Assembly (NCBI RefSeq): GCF_023856365.1
Contig: NC_064548.1
Location: forward strand, 2,236,501 to 2,300,500
Length of the DNA: 64,000 nt
Direction: 5' to 3'
Origin: Brienomyrus brachyistius
Taxonomy: Eukaryota; Chordata; Actinopteri; Osteoglossiformes; Mormyridae
Numbering within the stretch: the first letter of the stretch is position 1; each line of letters begins with the position of its first letter. The position numbers and the translations under genes were made by a program. The notes below the pieces were generated by a model, which saw only the letters and a list, made by a program, of their open reading frames with translations, had not been told where the DNA came from and searched no databases. Positions 1 through 11,305 of the stretch are shown piece after piece.

Positions 1-1560
1 CATGTTTCTTGCAGTTGTAACCTTGTCTTTTCGACTGACAGGCTAAGTACTTGTCCAGCCTGGTTAGATTTATTTGATTAATCCAGACGAAGTCACTTTT
101 GATAGTATCGTATCAGTTCTGCTGTTTTTAGCATGCCGACATTGCCATAAAAACACTAATAGTTAGCTGACAGGCTGACATGTATTTATTTGGGGACATG
201 ATAAGCTGTGTGGTTCCGCATGAGTAATTAAATAAAAACCACATGGGGGGTGCATTTTCTCACGCGCCTCTGTCTTCACTCTGCTTATCTTTTGATTGTT
301 GTGTGACATCTGCTGCCAGTTTTGGCCCAATGAGTGAGAATTCTTGCCTGGGGTGAAAGTATGAGATTCTTGCTGCCTCTAGACCTCACAGCTCCATTTC
401 CTTTAACGTTCTCTCACCTTTTCCTGCTCCACTTCCTATTTTTTCTGCTTGCTCTTAGTCTTGTGCCAACAGATCACTTGTGCCTGCCATGTTTCTGGTT
501 ACCCCTTTAAGTGTCCCTCTCATGATTGTCAATATCCCTGTTACTATCTCAGTGTGGAAATGTGCAGGATCTGGAGTGCCGTTTAGTAGATGCAGAGACC
601 CAGCAAAAGGGTGCCAAATCTTGAATGAGCTCCTGCCTTTCTTTCAGCTAAGGATTTACAGCAAGCAGTCCCACCCTGCTGTCTAGTGTAATGAACAGTT
701 ATAATGAGAAATGCCACGAATCAAACAATTTGGGATCCATAATTATACTAAACTTAATACACAGCTGTTAAATAAATGTGTTCAGCTAAGATTTGATGGC
801 ATTATCGCACAAATTAACTTTATCCACAAAGGCAGGAAGTCATAGATGTGGAAAAATGTAAGAGAAAAATGTCTAACTTAAGAGAGACTTCCTAGCTGTT
901 TTATACCAGCAAGTGGAGCCAGATTGCAGATTTAATGTAGCACACATGCACAGTAGCCTGGGGCACAGTAAAACTGCCATGATCTTCCATGAACCGCCAT
1001 GATGTAATCAATGCTTTGCAGTAGAAAGTAAGCTTAGTGCTTAATACATTGCATTAACTGACTACGAATCACACTACCATTCACAGTAAGTGAACTGTTC
1101 TTAAAAATGCCCAGTATGTAGAAATAAAACTGCAACATTCAAATTCTAAATGGATGGATGGAATTAATCTGATTGCCTGAAACACCGGAAATATACCTAA
1201 TTAACTGAAATATCACTGTACTCTCAGGAGTCTAGCTTGGGGTAATTCCAAAATAATGCTTGTCACTGAACTAACAGGAAAAAAAATTTCATTGACACAA
1301 TTTGATTTCACTGCAAGAATTGTCTCACAAGTCTGTAATCGGTTGAATAAACAAAAACTGATTTCTTACAGGGACACAAATGATCCCTTCATTGCTAAAG
1401 GAAGAGGCCTGGCCAGGCTCTTTAAAATGCCTATATCGTATTTTAATATGAGCACCGTATCCTCAGGCACTGAAAGGGGGCAATTAGTAATTTGGACCAC
1501 CCCAAAATGCTAACAGACTGGTAGCCAAAAAGATCTACAAACACTAAAGCAACAAACTTG
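1..1560. other. Intergenic DNA, no supported gene
   Basis: I see no recognisable coding exon or element here. The short open frames (for example 480-686 and 1256-1513 on +) lack similarity to any family I know and have no coding-like context. A short ATGG run near 1150 may be a decayed SINE or LINE tail. Confidence 0.5.
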
Positions 1561-1562
1561 TG

Positions 1563-1815
1563 AAATCCAGTCCAGTCAGTCCAGAATGCTAGCATACAGT
1601 ACACAGCTAACTCAGGGCACTAGCCCAAAGTGCCGAATGGTAGTCCAGAATGCTAACATGCACTGCTAACTCAGAGAAGTAACCCACTGGGCCAGCCAAA
1701 AATGCTGATATACCATGCTAACTCGAACAGCTAACCCAGAGGGCCAGTTCAGAATGCTAACATACTCTGCTAACTCAGAGAAGTAACCCACAGGGTTAGT
1801 CCATAATGCTAACAT
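1563..1815. repeat. Imperfect minisatellite, about 60-bp period
   Basis: About four to five diverged copies of a unit containing 'AGAATGCTAACATAC', then 'GCTAACTCAGAGAAGTAACC' and a 'CAGGGCCAGTC'-like linker follow each other. Spacing varies by several bases. Nothing indicates a coding role. Confidence 0.6.
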
Positions 1816-1929
1816 ACAATTAGGGTTTACAATTAGGGTCCCTTAAAATACAAAATTGTCCTGTATCTGACAATTACATTGTGCGTCCCATTTTTAATCA
1901 ATACAGGATGTGGATTGTCCCATATCTCT

Positions 1930-2405
1930 GAGTTGTGATGAACGTAGTATCATCCCATCCACAATATCACACCGGAAGCTGCGAGCAATCGGAGCCACGG
2001 CCCCCTTCACTATTTAAACCTCGCATGGCTATTACTCCGTGTGAGGTACTGTTAGAATGCAATCTCCAAGCAACTCTTTCCTGTGTCTCTGTTCCAGCTC
2101 CGATCTGCCCGACTCTTCCTGCTCCCGCTTCCTGCACCTTCGGACCCTTCCCGCTCCCGTCCACCCTAGCCCTGGTCTTCCCTCGTGTTTGCTCCCTGTC
2201 TGCGTCCTCGGACAGACCTCCTGGATCTTCAACCTTACGGCTCCTGACCTGACAACGATTACGGTTTTCTCTTTGGCTTTGGCGTTACAGCTCGGACGGA
2301 TATTGGTTGTGACCGTACTTGTTGTTTGGTCTTCTCTCTGGTTTACCCCAATAAAGGACCATTGGACCTTTCCCAAGTGTTCTGCCAGCAGAGGCAGGCG
2401 AGTCT
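1930..2405 (+). repeat. LTR-like sequence (possible solo LTR)
   Basis: This GC- and pyrimidine-rich block has a TATA-like 'CTATTTAAACC' near 2012 and 'CAATAAAGG' near 2350, spaced as promoter and polyadenylation signal of a retroelement LTR. It also holds long spurious open frames on both strands. I could not find clean TG...CA ends or a target duplication, so the class is inferred. Confidence 0.3.
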
Positions 2406-2459
2406 CTTAGTGGAGGGTGGAAAATCAGTAATAAACATCAATGGCTTCCCCTGAAACAT

Positions 2460-2600
2460 AAGTGGTTGCAAAAGTACATGTATGAGTGGGAGGACTGATA
2501 TCTATGGCTCGAAAGTGTTATGGAAGATGAGTTAAAAGCTAATTGTAAAGTTTGCCAGCAAACCTTTTCTGTGGTGCACGGTAGCCTGGCACACTTTGGG
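2460..2600 (+). pseudogene. Fragment of a transposon-type zinc-finger (BED-like) domain
   Basis: One frame reads KWLQKYMYEWED, a stop, then WLESVMEDELKANCKVCQQTF and VVHGSLAHF. The order 'KYxxEWE ... WL ... KAxCKxCxxxF ... H' resembles the N-terminal zinc-binding domain of transposon-derived fish proteins. An in-frame stop and an early end show it is dead. It is short, so homology is tentative. Confidence 0.3.
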
Positions 2601-2890
2601 TGAACAACATTCCCGCTCTGTCACAGCCACAGAGAACCAAAGACCTGCCTCATAGTTCTTTGTAGCTCTGGAATCTCCTAATCTTAGCATAATGTTGTTC
2701 CACTAATGCAGTTAAGCTTTAATTAATCAAGGATCAAACAAGATAAACTTGCGTAGTCTCACTTAGTGCACACACGTCAATTCAATACGTTCAATCGCAT
2801 CCATGTGAAATGTTCTGCACAAATAACCGTTTTTTACTAATAAACTTTCAAAGTAGACTGTGACTAAACAAAAAATATCTTCCTGTTCAT

Positions 2891-3177
2891 TGTCATGCCC
2901 AGCTCGTCCGCTCCTCGTGTGTGCCACGCCCCCTGATTACCCACGTGTGCTTCCCTGATCGTCTCCAGCTTTGTCTGCTTACTTTGATTAGTCTCTGTGT
3001 ATTTAGGTCCTGGTCTGACCTGTTCCCCTTGTCCGTCATTGATGTAAGTTGGCGTCTGATGTTTCCCGTCCGAAGTCCTTGAATTAAACTCTCGTTTTGC
3101 CCCGTATTTGCCTGTCCTCTTGCTCCTTGCACGCCTTACCCGCACGATCGCCTGCCTGCACCACCCCGATCGTGACA
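2891..3177 (+). mobile_element. Solo LTR, family A copy 1 (287 bp)
   Basis: The block starts TGTCATGCCC and ends ATCGTGACA (TG...CA) and is flanked by a perfect 5-bp duplication TTCAT (2886-2890 and 3178-3182). 'GAATTAAAC' near 3083 is a plausible polyadenylation signal, giving + orientation. A second member lies at 50191-50479. There is no internal region or second LTR, so it is a solo LTR left by recombination. A 5-bp duplication suits Gypsy or ERV-like elements; I cannot tell which. Confidence 0.85.
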
Positions 3178-3384
3178 TTCATATTATTGGAACAGACTTT
3201 TTTTTAAATTTCAGTCATTGCACTTCATGTTTGGCCTTTGTAATATGGGTACGCTTTTATTTTAATTATTTTGGAATTAATTGGAATGCTAAGACGTGAT
3301 TTTTTTATAGGCTTTATTATATTTATTACATGACATGAGTAGTGAGAGCGTGAAATTTTGTCCGATGGAACGATCTTTTGGGAA

Positions 3385-3466
3385 AGGAAGGAAGGCCAGC
3401 GAAACCTGCTGGCCAAACGGCGAGAAGACACAAAAGACTGGGACAAACAGGTGCTGACCCTGACAG
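3385..3466. repeat. Retroelement-derived fragment shared with 8860-8940
   Basis: The stretch 'CCTGCTGGCCAAACGG...' ending 'GGTGCTGACCCTGACAG' closely matches 8880-8940. Both look like pieces of the same LTR, read in reverse as TGTCAGGGTCAGC. No ends or duplications are visible. Confidence 0.4.
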
Positions 3467-4096
3467 TACTACAAATCTAAAAATTTTATATCTTCATTTT
3501 ATTTTTTCCTATTCAAAGTTTTACTGTTTGTGTAAAAAAAACAAAAAAAAAACAAAAATGCAAATAGCATTTTTATTTATATCAGGAGTTGTCAAAGTTG
3601 TGCCTAGATATTTCTGGTCACTTAAAATCTGAACCATGCTTTATATTAGTTATAACAAAATGATTTGGAAACATCTACCGCATTATTATGTTATTCATTC
3701 TGGATACATGAAATATATTTTCATGAGGATTAAAATAGTACTGAAGTAGTGTCATTACAGGATGATCATCTTATTTTTTTATTTTATTCTGTTTTGCACA
3801 TGCGGGGTCGTAAGAGTGATGAGACTTGAGAAAGCCGAATTGCTCTGTGCATGCATGAAGCAGAAGGGGCCTGAGAGCAGCAGACCGGGGCCCGAGAGTG
3901 GCGGGACCTGAGAGCAGCAGACCGGGGCCCGAGAGCGGCGGCTGTAGCCATATACTTCTCACACGTGTAGCCCAAATTTTTATGTCTAGCGTAAACTATG
4001 CATGTCGACCATACACGTGCATTATATATAGTAGGTGGCATGTATATTAACTTTGTCCTTCCAATATGTTCAGTTCAAAACAGTAAATATCAAATA

Positions 4097-5728
4097 CAGT
4101 CCCTGACAAAAGTTTTGTCGCTTGTGTACAAATTGACCTCAAGTGCCGCTGAAATATATTTCTAAGAAAGATTTTTTTACAAGAAATTGCTCATTTTATT
4201 CCCAACAGCTTTTGTAGTAATGTTTCAGTGCAAAACGAAACTGTCAAAAAGTATTCTAATATTCAAAGCTTGGTAAAGCCCATTGAGTCAATTTTTTCAA
4301 AGACATAAGTGTTGTCGCCTTGTCATATGAGCTTCACCTGTGACTAATAATGGATCAATTAGGTCTCAGGTGTGTATAAAAAGAACCCCACTACACTAGA
4401 CCTTCACATCAACTGCAACTAGACCTCTGCAAACATGCCTAAGATTCACCCTGAGACTAAAGTGTTGATCATCAAGAGGCTGAAGACCGGATCCACTGCT
4501 GATGTGGCAGACACCTTCAATGTGTCTCAGCATCAAGTACAGAGGATAAAAAAAAGATTTGAAGAGACTGGAGACGTTTTTGACACGCCCTGGTCAGGCA
4601 GACCCCGCAAGACAACTGCTCGAGAGGACCGTTTGTTGGTTCGAAAATCCAAGGCCAGCCCATTTTCCACTGCAGCAGAGCTCCACGAGACCTGGTCACC
4701 TGAAGTCCCTGTGTCAACCAGAACAGTTTGTCGGATTCTGTCTCGAAATGGCCTCCATGGTCGAATCAGTGCCCAGAAGCCAGCACTAAACAAAAGACAA
4801 TTGAAAAACCGTGTGGCATTTGCCAAGGCCCACAGCCTGCTAAAAGGATAGACACTGGAAAAGTGGCAGAAGGTGGATTTTTCAGATGAATCTTCTGTTG
4901 AATTACACCACAGATATTGCAGGAGACCTACTGGAGCCCGCATGGATCCGAGATTCACCCAGAAAACAGTGAAGTTTGGTGGTGGAAAAATCATGGTCTG
5001 GGGTTACATCCAGTATGGGGGTGTGCGAGAGATCTGCAGGGTGGAAGGCAACATCAATAGTCTGACATACCAAGAAATCTTAGCTACCTTTTATATTCCC
5101 AACCATAAAAGAGGCCAAATTCTGCAGCAGGATGGTGCTCCATCACATACTTCCATCTCCACATCAAAGTTTCTCAAGGCGAAGAAGATCAAGATGCTCC
5201 AGGATTGGCCAGCCCAGCCACCAGACATGAACATCATTGAGCATGTGTGGGGTAGGATGAAAGAGGAAGCATGGAAGATGAAACCTCAGAATATTGATGA
5301 ACTCTGTGAGGCATGCAAGGCTGCTTTCTTTGCTATTCCTGATGACTTCATCAATAAATTGTATGAATCCTTGCCAAACCGCATGGATGCAGTCCTTCAA
5401 GCTCATGGAAGTCATACAAGATATTAAATTTGGATCTCACAGCACCACTACTTAATTTGCTGACATATTTTTGTATTTGCAGTACATTTGGTCAATTTCT
5501 GTATAGGCGACAAAACTTTTGTCTTGCCAAAATTTGACCTTTCTGTCTTGATTAAATGAGAAATCTTTTTTCAGTGAAACTACTTCATTTCAATGCATTA
5601 AACATCATTTGGTAGGGTTTTAGCTTTTCATATGAGCTATCTGTAACATCAATTGATTAATTAAAAGTCAGGTTAATAGCAGGTGTTTCTACAAAATAGA
5701 TAAGCGACAAGACTTTTGTCAGGGACTG
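4097..5728 (+). mobile_element. Tc1/mariner element with DD35E-type transposase, copy A (1632 bp)
   Basis: Terminal inverted repeats of about 27 bp (outermost CAGTCCCTGACAAAAG) lie at both ends and are flanked by TA (4095-4096 and 5729-5730). Sub-terminal motifs repeat the TIR core: 'GTTGTCGCCTTGTC' near 4312 and 'GGCGACAAAACTTTTGTC' near 5505. The element carries one transposase reading frame broken by a single stop. A near-identical copy on the other strand is at 23500-25130, and a solo end is at 25149-25225, so the family moved recently. Confidence 0.93.
4435..5427 (+). pseudogene. Tc1/mariner transposase, DD35E spacing, one in-frame stop
   Basis: Cut-and-paste transposase of about 330 codons in one frame. 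The first 138 residues form the paired-like HTH DNA-binding region (MPKIHPETK... through QHQVQRIKK and a GRPRK hook). A TAG at 4849-4851 follows LLKG, where family members usually have Trp (one-base TGG to TAG). The frame then continues in phase as the catalytic domain: first Asp in FSDES, GGGKIMVWG, second Asp in QQDGAPSHT, Glu in NIIEHVW. I count 35 residues between the second Asp and the Glu, one more than in Sleeping Beauty or Tc1 (34). A DD35E group has been named Traveler in the literature, but I cannot confirm membership. The stop should inactivate this copy. Confidence 0.9.
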
Positions 5729-5730
5729 TA

Positions 5731-6430
5731 GTTCTGGAAACCTTGTTTTGTTTACATTTGTGCAAGATTAATGATATTTTCCAGCTATGTCTTGATTATT
5801 ATTGATTTCTACCCAAATATCATATTTTATCACAAGAATCGAATAGTACTTTCACTGAGAAATGTGATTGTAAATATGGCGAATAGTAAATGTTAGACAG
5901 ATTTGCTGTCTATATTGTTTGTGAGACAAAGCCAACATCTATTAAGTAGTTTTACAAAAATATATAGGTTTTTGTTTTAAAATACCCAAGAATACTTGAA
6001 ACTTGCCGTTTTAAACCTTCTCTTCCTGCTTTTGTGCAAGCTTCTTTAAGATCAAGAAGATGACATCTGCCCTCTGCTGGTCTGGACTACTGTCCCCCAC
6101 CCTGAAGTGCACAAGGAAACCATGAATATGAACTAGGCTTAATAATGCCTTTCCCTGGCTGTGCCTTCTCAGCAGCTTTCTTTTCCTCAGATCTGATGAC
6201 ATTTTGGATAAACTCAGCTGGCTAGTTAAAATATTAAAACAACCAGCAGCAACTTAATGAACTTTTGAAAGTAGTTTCATGATGTAGTATTTCTACAGTT
6301 ACATTATTGTGAAATATTGTGCCATGACCTACAGTACTTATTTCACTGGTTAAGTAGATCTATGTTACGTGACCCAGCTAACATATAGCATTATGTATGA
6401 TTATCAGCCAGATTATGATGCATTCCCTTT
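5731..6430. other. Unassigned intergenic DNA
   Basis: AT-rich DNA between the DD35E element and the Harbinger remains. A 63-codon minus-strand frame (6011-6202) is basic and Leu-rich but not recognisable. It could belong to the Harbinger element, whose ends I could not find. Confidence 0.4.
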
Positions 6431-6447
6431 AGGAGCCAAATTAAAAA

Positions 6448-6750
6448 TTGTTCAGTGATGCTGAAATCGGGTTGTCTCAATCGTTGCTAATCAGTACTAC
6501 GATGCCAGTTAAGAAGTTTGTTACATCGGTGTTAACTGCATTGGAGTTTGTGCACATTCACACAAATAGTTCAGCAGCGCAAGTCATGACTGTTTGGGTC
6601 ATGGCGCGATCTCCATATTTCACGGAGAGAGACTGCATGCTAATCATGCAGGGTTATGAGGAGTTTAAATCAACACTGCAAAGAAAGTCCAAGGCCACTT
6701 CAGTCAACAAAAGCAAGTAGGCTTGTTGGCAACGTATTGCAGACCGAGTA
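6448..6750 (+). pseudogene. Harbinger-type Myb/SANT-like DNA-binding protein exon, broken
   Basis: From about 6604 the frame reads RSPYFTERDCMLIMQGYEEF, then KSKATSVNKSK, a TAG stop (6718-6720), then ACWQRIADRV. This order (PxFT, a Leu/Ile-rich helix, GYxEF, then WQxIADRV) is that of the Myb/SANT-like protein carried by PIF/Harbinger transposons, which helps the nuclease bind the transposon ends. A donor-like GTAAGT follows at 6749. The 50 residues before the domain are not recognisable. It faces the HARBI1-like remains at 7470-8149, the usual two-gene make-up of the family. Confidence 0.55.
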
Positions 6751-7469
6751 AGTGCATAAGTACATTTTCATGGTCATAAAATGTGGTCTAAAATATCTCA
6801 TGACCGAGTATTAGACTATGAAGTGTTGTCTGAAAAGAATTGAAATACTGTACTGTTAATAAATTTAGAGGCTCACTGATGCCATGGGACATGCCTGCCT
6901 CATTTTGATTTACAGCTATTGACCCCTTAGTGTGTTGCTGCATTGCACTTTAAGTGGATGCAATATAATAAATTATACAGCACACTTCATTAGATGTGCC
7001 TGTCTTGTCTAGTTTTAAAGTTATTAACCTATTCATTTATTGTCCCATTGCACATTATACGGATACATTCGAACATTCAAAAATGTATAAAAATTTGTAT
7101 GGGAAACAAAGGGGTGTGCCACATTCGCCACGTGCCCAAAATGCTAAACCACCATGTCATTACAGCTGAAATGACCTATTAAATTAGCTATTAACACAAT
7201 TTGGCACAAATCACGAAATGGTTTGAAGCGCAAAAATAATCACAATAATTAATAAATAACAATGTGCATTGTTGTCTGTGTACTGGACGTCACAATTCTG
7301 TAATAAAAAACGCCCCACCTTCCGTTAAAAGTTATTACAGCCAGAAAACTGAATATGAGGCTAACAACCACGGTGAACCTGTAAAATTTTTCCTTAAAGT
7401 GCAATACTATCAAAATAGTAGATCAGTCATAACAAATGTTACAGAAGAAGCTAAATTCGAAATCACCAC

Positions 7470-8149
7470 TATATGTGACTCCAATAAGTGAAGAGAAGGT
7501 GAACGTATAGTTACTAGCCCATATATCAGATCTAAAAGCACATTATGAGAAAAAAAAAAATTTATAGTGATGCTGTGAAAATATTTGAGATTCACATAAT
7601 CGCCCTCTTGCTCTCACAGGAGTGCACTAATTGGGATGTGTGTGCAATCGATGATTCGTATAACCCTTGGGAATCCTATGAGAAATTGTGTTCAGTAAAA
7701 GCAATTTCCCAATGAAAATATATTTTAATGCTGCGATTTACCTGCGATTGCATGAAACCCTTCTTTATTCCTCAGAGCACTTAAATGACCAGGGAAAACC
7801 ACAAATGCACCCAACAGTTAAGAGAGCAAGCACCACTTTGCAAACTGCATGACAAACAGTATTCTTGTTCAGATGCTCAGCATCACCTATGGAATACATA
7901 AATTGGCCACTGGCAAAATATCGCAGCGCAAAGCATATTGTCTGCTCGATAGTGAGGGCATTGCTACAGTGAGTGGAATTAGAGATCTCTGGACCAATCA
8001 ACTGACAAAGGCAATGAATTACCTTTCATGGAGAATATCGTCTGGGTATGCCAGCGGATACTGGCAATCTCTAAAAACCCTCACCTGTGGAGAGAGCCTC
8101 TCACGATTCGGGCGCCAGTGTCGTATGGATCATCCAGGTCTGCCGGCAT
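7470..8149 (-). pseudogene. HARBI1-like Harbinger nuclease, degraded
   Basis: Reading down from a possible ATG at 8149 the minus strand gives, with frameshifts: MPADLDDPYDTGARIVRG, VRVFRDCQYPLAYPDDILHER, LIGPEISNSTHCSNALTIEQ, ICFALRYFASGQFMYSIGDA, KNTVCHAVCKVVLAL, VVFPGHLSALRNKEGFHAIA, then, after a gap, GFPRVIRIIDCTHIPI and EGDYVNLKYFHSITINF. These are consecutive blocks of the PIF/Harbinger DDE nuclease (related to vertebrate HARBI1), including the first catalytic Asp region (IDxTHIPI). Frameshifts near 8085, 8020 and 7815 and an in-frame stop near 7625 make it a pseudogene. The C-terminal catalytic part is barely traceable below 7560. Confidence 0.8.
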
Positions 8150-8436
8150 TGTCTTTGGAGAAATTGTAGTTGGAGGGGCAGTGCTCATATAGGGCTGGTT
8201 TACGCAGAAACCTCGACTTAACCAAGAACAAAAACTGCTTGGAGCAGGTTTGAGACTTAGCGTAAATTGTCATAGCAGCATGCCTCGAGTAAAACCTACT
8301 CACCTTTCATAGTATGGGTTAATCACAAAGTTACACCACACCTCATCAAGTTACTCACAAAGTTACCCTGATAAGCCAGTAACCAGCTTTGTAGTACAGG
8401 CAACAGAACAGGATCAAGAGCATAAATATAAAAAAT

Positions 8437-8940
8437 AAACTGGGTAACGACACAACAGGAGTGAGATATAGACAATTAGCCAATCTGGGAGGAGGCAGGG
8501 CAACGAGCATTCAGGTAAACACAGAAGGGCAGGCACAAAAACAGGCAACAGCTGAAACTAATAATTAAACTCAGGGAACTCAAACTAACAAATAAACTAA
8601 GAAACAGAATCTACACTAGGGGAATAACAGATAAGTAAAAACACAAGCATGGGCACAAAACAGGAAACCAAAACCAAATACAAATCACAAGACACAGGAA
8701 CAAGAAAACTCATACAAATGAAACACTAGGGAACAAAATATAAAAGTGGAGGAGGCAGGATTCAAACACAAGACAGAGGTGTTCACAAACAAATGCATGC
8801 AAAACGAATTGAGCCGTTTGGCTGATAGCAAGCAGGGAAAAATACAAAGACTGACAACATGAGGGACGGGATGACCAACAATGCCTGCTGGCCAAATGGA
8901 GAAGGGACAGAGACTGAGACAACAGGAGCTGACCCTGACA
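8437..8940 (-). repeat. LTR-like sequence, minus orientation
   Basis: Read on the minus strand the block begins TGTCAGGGTCAGCTCCTG and runs through a pyrimidine- and TTTG-rich stretch like fish Gypsy-type LTRs. A related piece lies at 3385-3466. The other end and a target duplication could not be fixed, so limits are approximate. Confidence 0.4.
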
Positions 8941-8941
8941 A

Positions 8942-10062
8942 GATTAGGTTTATATAACATTATAGCAACCAAATGTCCCCCACAATATAATAAAACATGT
9001 ATGTGTGTGTGTATGTGTGTGCGCTCATGTGTCTACTAGCCTGCTTCCTAGCCTGGCTGCCATGTGTATATGGTGTGGGCTTATATTTGCTATGCACCAT
9101 AAGGGACCTGTGATCCAGAATCTGACTCTTCATGGCTAAAGTACTTATTTTCCGTCCCTTTTGGGCTCTATCTACTTCTCCAAGGCTGGCAAGTGAAATG
9201 TTATGTTGGAGTGTCTTTCTGATGACATGCTGGGAGATATATCCCCCTCTCAGCCATCTGGCTCTGATCACAGAGCCACTTGTACATGTTGCATCATCCT
9301 CAAGATGCGTCTTTTTGTTGTGGGCATACACCATCACACTAAATAGATTGTAAAGAAATTCAGGTCTAAGTGTTTCCATGTGCAAAGAGTTGCAGATCCC
9401 TAAACATCTCATACACGACTGAACGTGTTCTCTCACTGCTGCCTTTCTCTGCCATTCATGTAATCATACCTTTGCTGGCCACCCCATGTTGTCATCTTCC
9501 TGACTTCCCAGGAGCCCTGTGTAAAGCAGACTAGAAATTCCAGGAAGGCAAGTCGTGAGAGGAAACAGGGGTATGACTCAGGGATGATGTGCAATTGAGT
9601 AGGATAGTAATGGAGTAAGAGAGACCAAAAGAAAGAGCATGAAAGGAGGAACAGGAGAGAATGATATAAGGGGAAGTTATCCCAGGCCACTGCTGAGAGT
9701 CTGGCCCAGGGTAATGCTAATATAAGCGGCTCTTTTGAAATCCATTACCAGATGAGAGATGAAAGCTTTTCCTGGTACTCTTCTGAAAGTTCATCTCTCA
9801 GAAAGGATGGGATGTACAAAAAGAAGCTTTGTAACTGAAACCTCAATCAACAGATCAAACATTTGTTATCTTTTTCATATGTACAGCATGTTTGTGCAGC
9901 TAAATGGCTTTTCATTACCTGTGCTCTTGAGTTCCCTGTTGTGATGCCCTGTTGGCCTGGCGGAGATGCAGCAACTTCTCCATTGATTCATTTTTATTTC
10001 TTTTATTGTACATTTAATAAGTATGTTCATTTGAATTTTTCTTCTAGCACAGGCTACCCAAG
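8942..10062. other. Unassigned intergenic DNA
   Basis: No recognisable protein or element. Short GT-rich runs occur near 9000-9022. The minus-strand open frames (8960-9436, 9433-9690) show no known motif. Confidence 0.4.
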
Positions 10063-10070
10063 CTGGACCT

Positions 10071-10970
10071 GGTGTACCATTAGTATTTTTGAATGTGTGT
10101 GTTGGTACCATTAGAATAGAATAGAATAGAATAGAATAGAATAGAATAGAATAGAATAGAATAGAATAGAATAGAAAGCCTTTATTGTCATTATACTGGA
10201 GTATGGATGCCACTTGTACAACAAAATTGCAGTGGCTACTTCTAAAGTGCAGACATATACGGACATTATATTTGCAATACAAACAGCATTCTGCAATAGA
10301 CAGTAGTATAACAGATAAAGTAAGTAGATGCAATAACATAGTGTTAAGTATTGTTTTATACTATATTAGTATATAGTATACTACAGTATAGTATTATAAA
10401 AATTATTGCACATTGTCCTTGTGTGGAGGTGGTGTGTGTTGTATGTGTGTGTTCAGTGCAGTGATGGATTGTGGGGAAAAAACTGTCTCTGAGCCTATTG
10501 GTCCTGGTCCTAATGGCCCTGTAGCGCCTGCCAGAGGACAACAGGTGATAAGCAGGATGAGTGCTGTCTCTGATGATTCCCTCAGCTCTGCAGCGGGATG
10601 CGTAAATGTTCTTTAGTGAGGGGAGGGGGCAGCCGATGATTTTCTGCACTGTTTTGACCACTCTCTGCAGTCTCTTCCAGTTTGCCTTAGTAGAGTGGGA
10701 AAACCATACTGTTATACAGTACGTTAGAATGCTCTCAATGGTGGAGCAATAGAAAGTCTCCAGCAGCTTCTCACTGATCTCACTGAGCACTCTCAGGAAA
10801 TGCAGACGTTGCTGTGCTTTCTTGATGGCAGCTGTGATGTTTGCAGTCCAGGAGAGGTCAGAAGAGATTGTGGTGCCCAGGAAGGTAAAGGTGTGGGCCA
10901 TTAGTATTTTTGAGTGTGTGTGTTGGGGCCTGGTGTACCATTAGTATTCCAGAGTGTGTATTATCGAGAG
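10071..10970. repeat. Three imperfect about 40-bp tandem units, split by a LINE
   Basis: Units containing 'TACCATTAGTATTTTTGA' then 'TGTGTGTGTTGG' occur at about 10071-10103, and again on either side of the LINE at 10104-10111 and 10901-10930. A shorter one follows at 10930-10965. Removing 10112-10900 rejoins the middle unit, so the LINE inserted into a pre-existing small tandem array with a CCATTAG duplication. Confidence 0.55.
10112..10905 (-). mobile_element. 5'-truncated LINE with (TTCTA)n tail
   Basis: A (TAGAA)13 tract at 10112-10176 is followed by 'GCCTTTATTGTCATTATAC', a LINE 3'-end sequence common in fish read from its tail. The minus-strand frame 10356-10901 encodes the end of a reverse transcriptase: FTFLGTTISSDLSW, IKKAQQRLHFLRVL, FYCSTIESILTYCITVWF, LQRVVKTVQKIIGCPLPSL, HLLSSGRRYRAIRTRTNRL, RDSFFP. 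This is the post-catalytic region of L2/jockey-type LINEs. The 5' part is missing, as expected of incomplete target-primed reverse transcription. CCATTAG on both sides is the likely target duplication. Confidence 0.8.
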
Positions 10971-11305
10971 TACTATTATGTCACTATTCTTTCCCAAGTG
11001 TTTTCAACTTCTTCCATGTTCTCCCGTGTGTGTGCGACTCCCGATCCCCTGCCCAATAAGTGTGAGCCCCAATCCCACTGCCTGCGTGAGTGTCTCAACT
11101 TTCCCCTGTCTGCACGTGTGCCTACCCTTTCCAGCTTCCCGAGAAGCCAATTACAGGCAACGGCAATGGCAGTTATTCACAGAACTCTGCAATTTAAGCA
11201 GAGGCATTTGAGAGTCCGACGACGCTGAACATTTTCCATTTGCCGACAGTTTTGGGAAATTACAGACAAAACCCCCAAATCTAAGGTGAATCGGTGTGTG
11301 ATCAG

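Noticed and set aside
1256..1513. 85-aa plus-strand open frame
   Set aside because: Not similar to any family I know; length is within chance expectation for 64 kb.
1935..2410. Overlapping open frames of 105-117 aa on both strands
   Set aside because: They lie in GC-rich LTR-like DNA, have no known motifs and overlap each other on opposite strands.
4517..4994. Antisense frames across the DD35E transposase
   Set aside because: Shadows of the true transposase frame.
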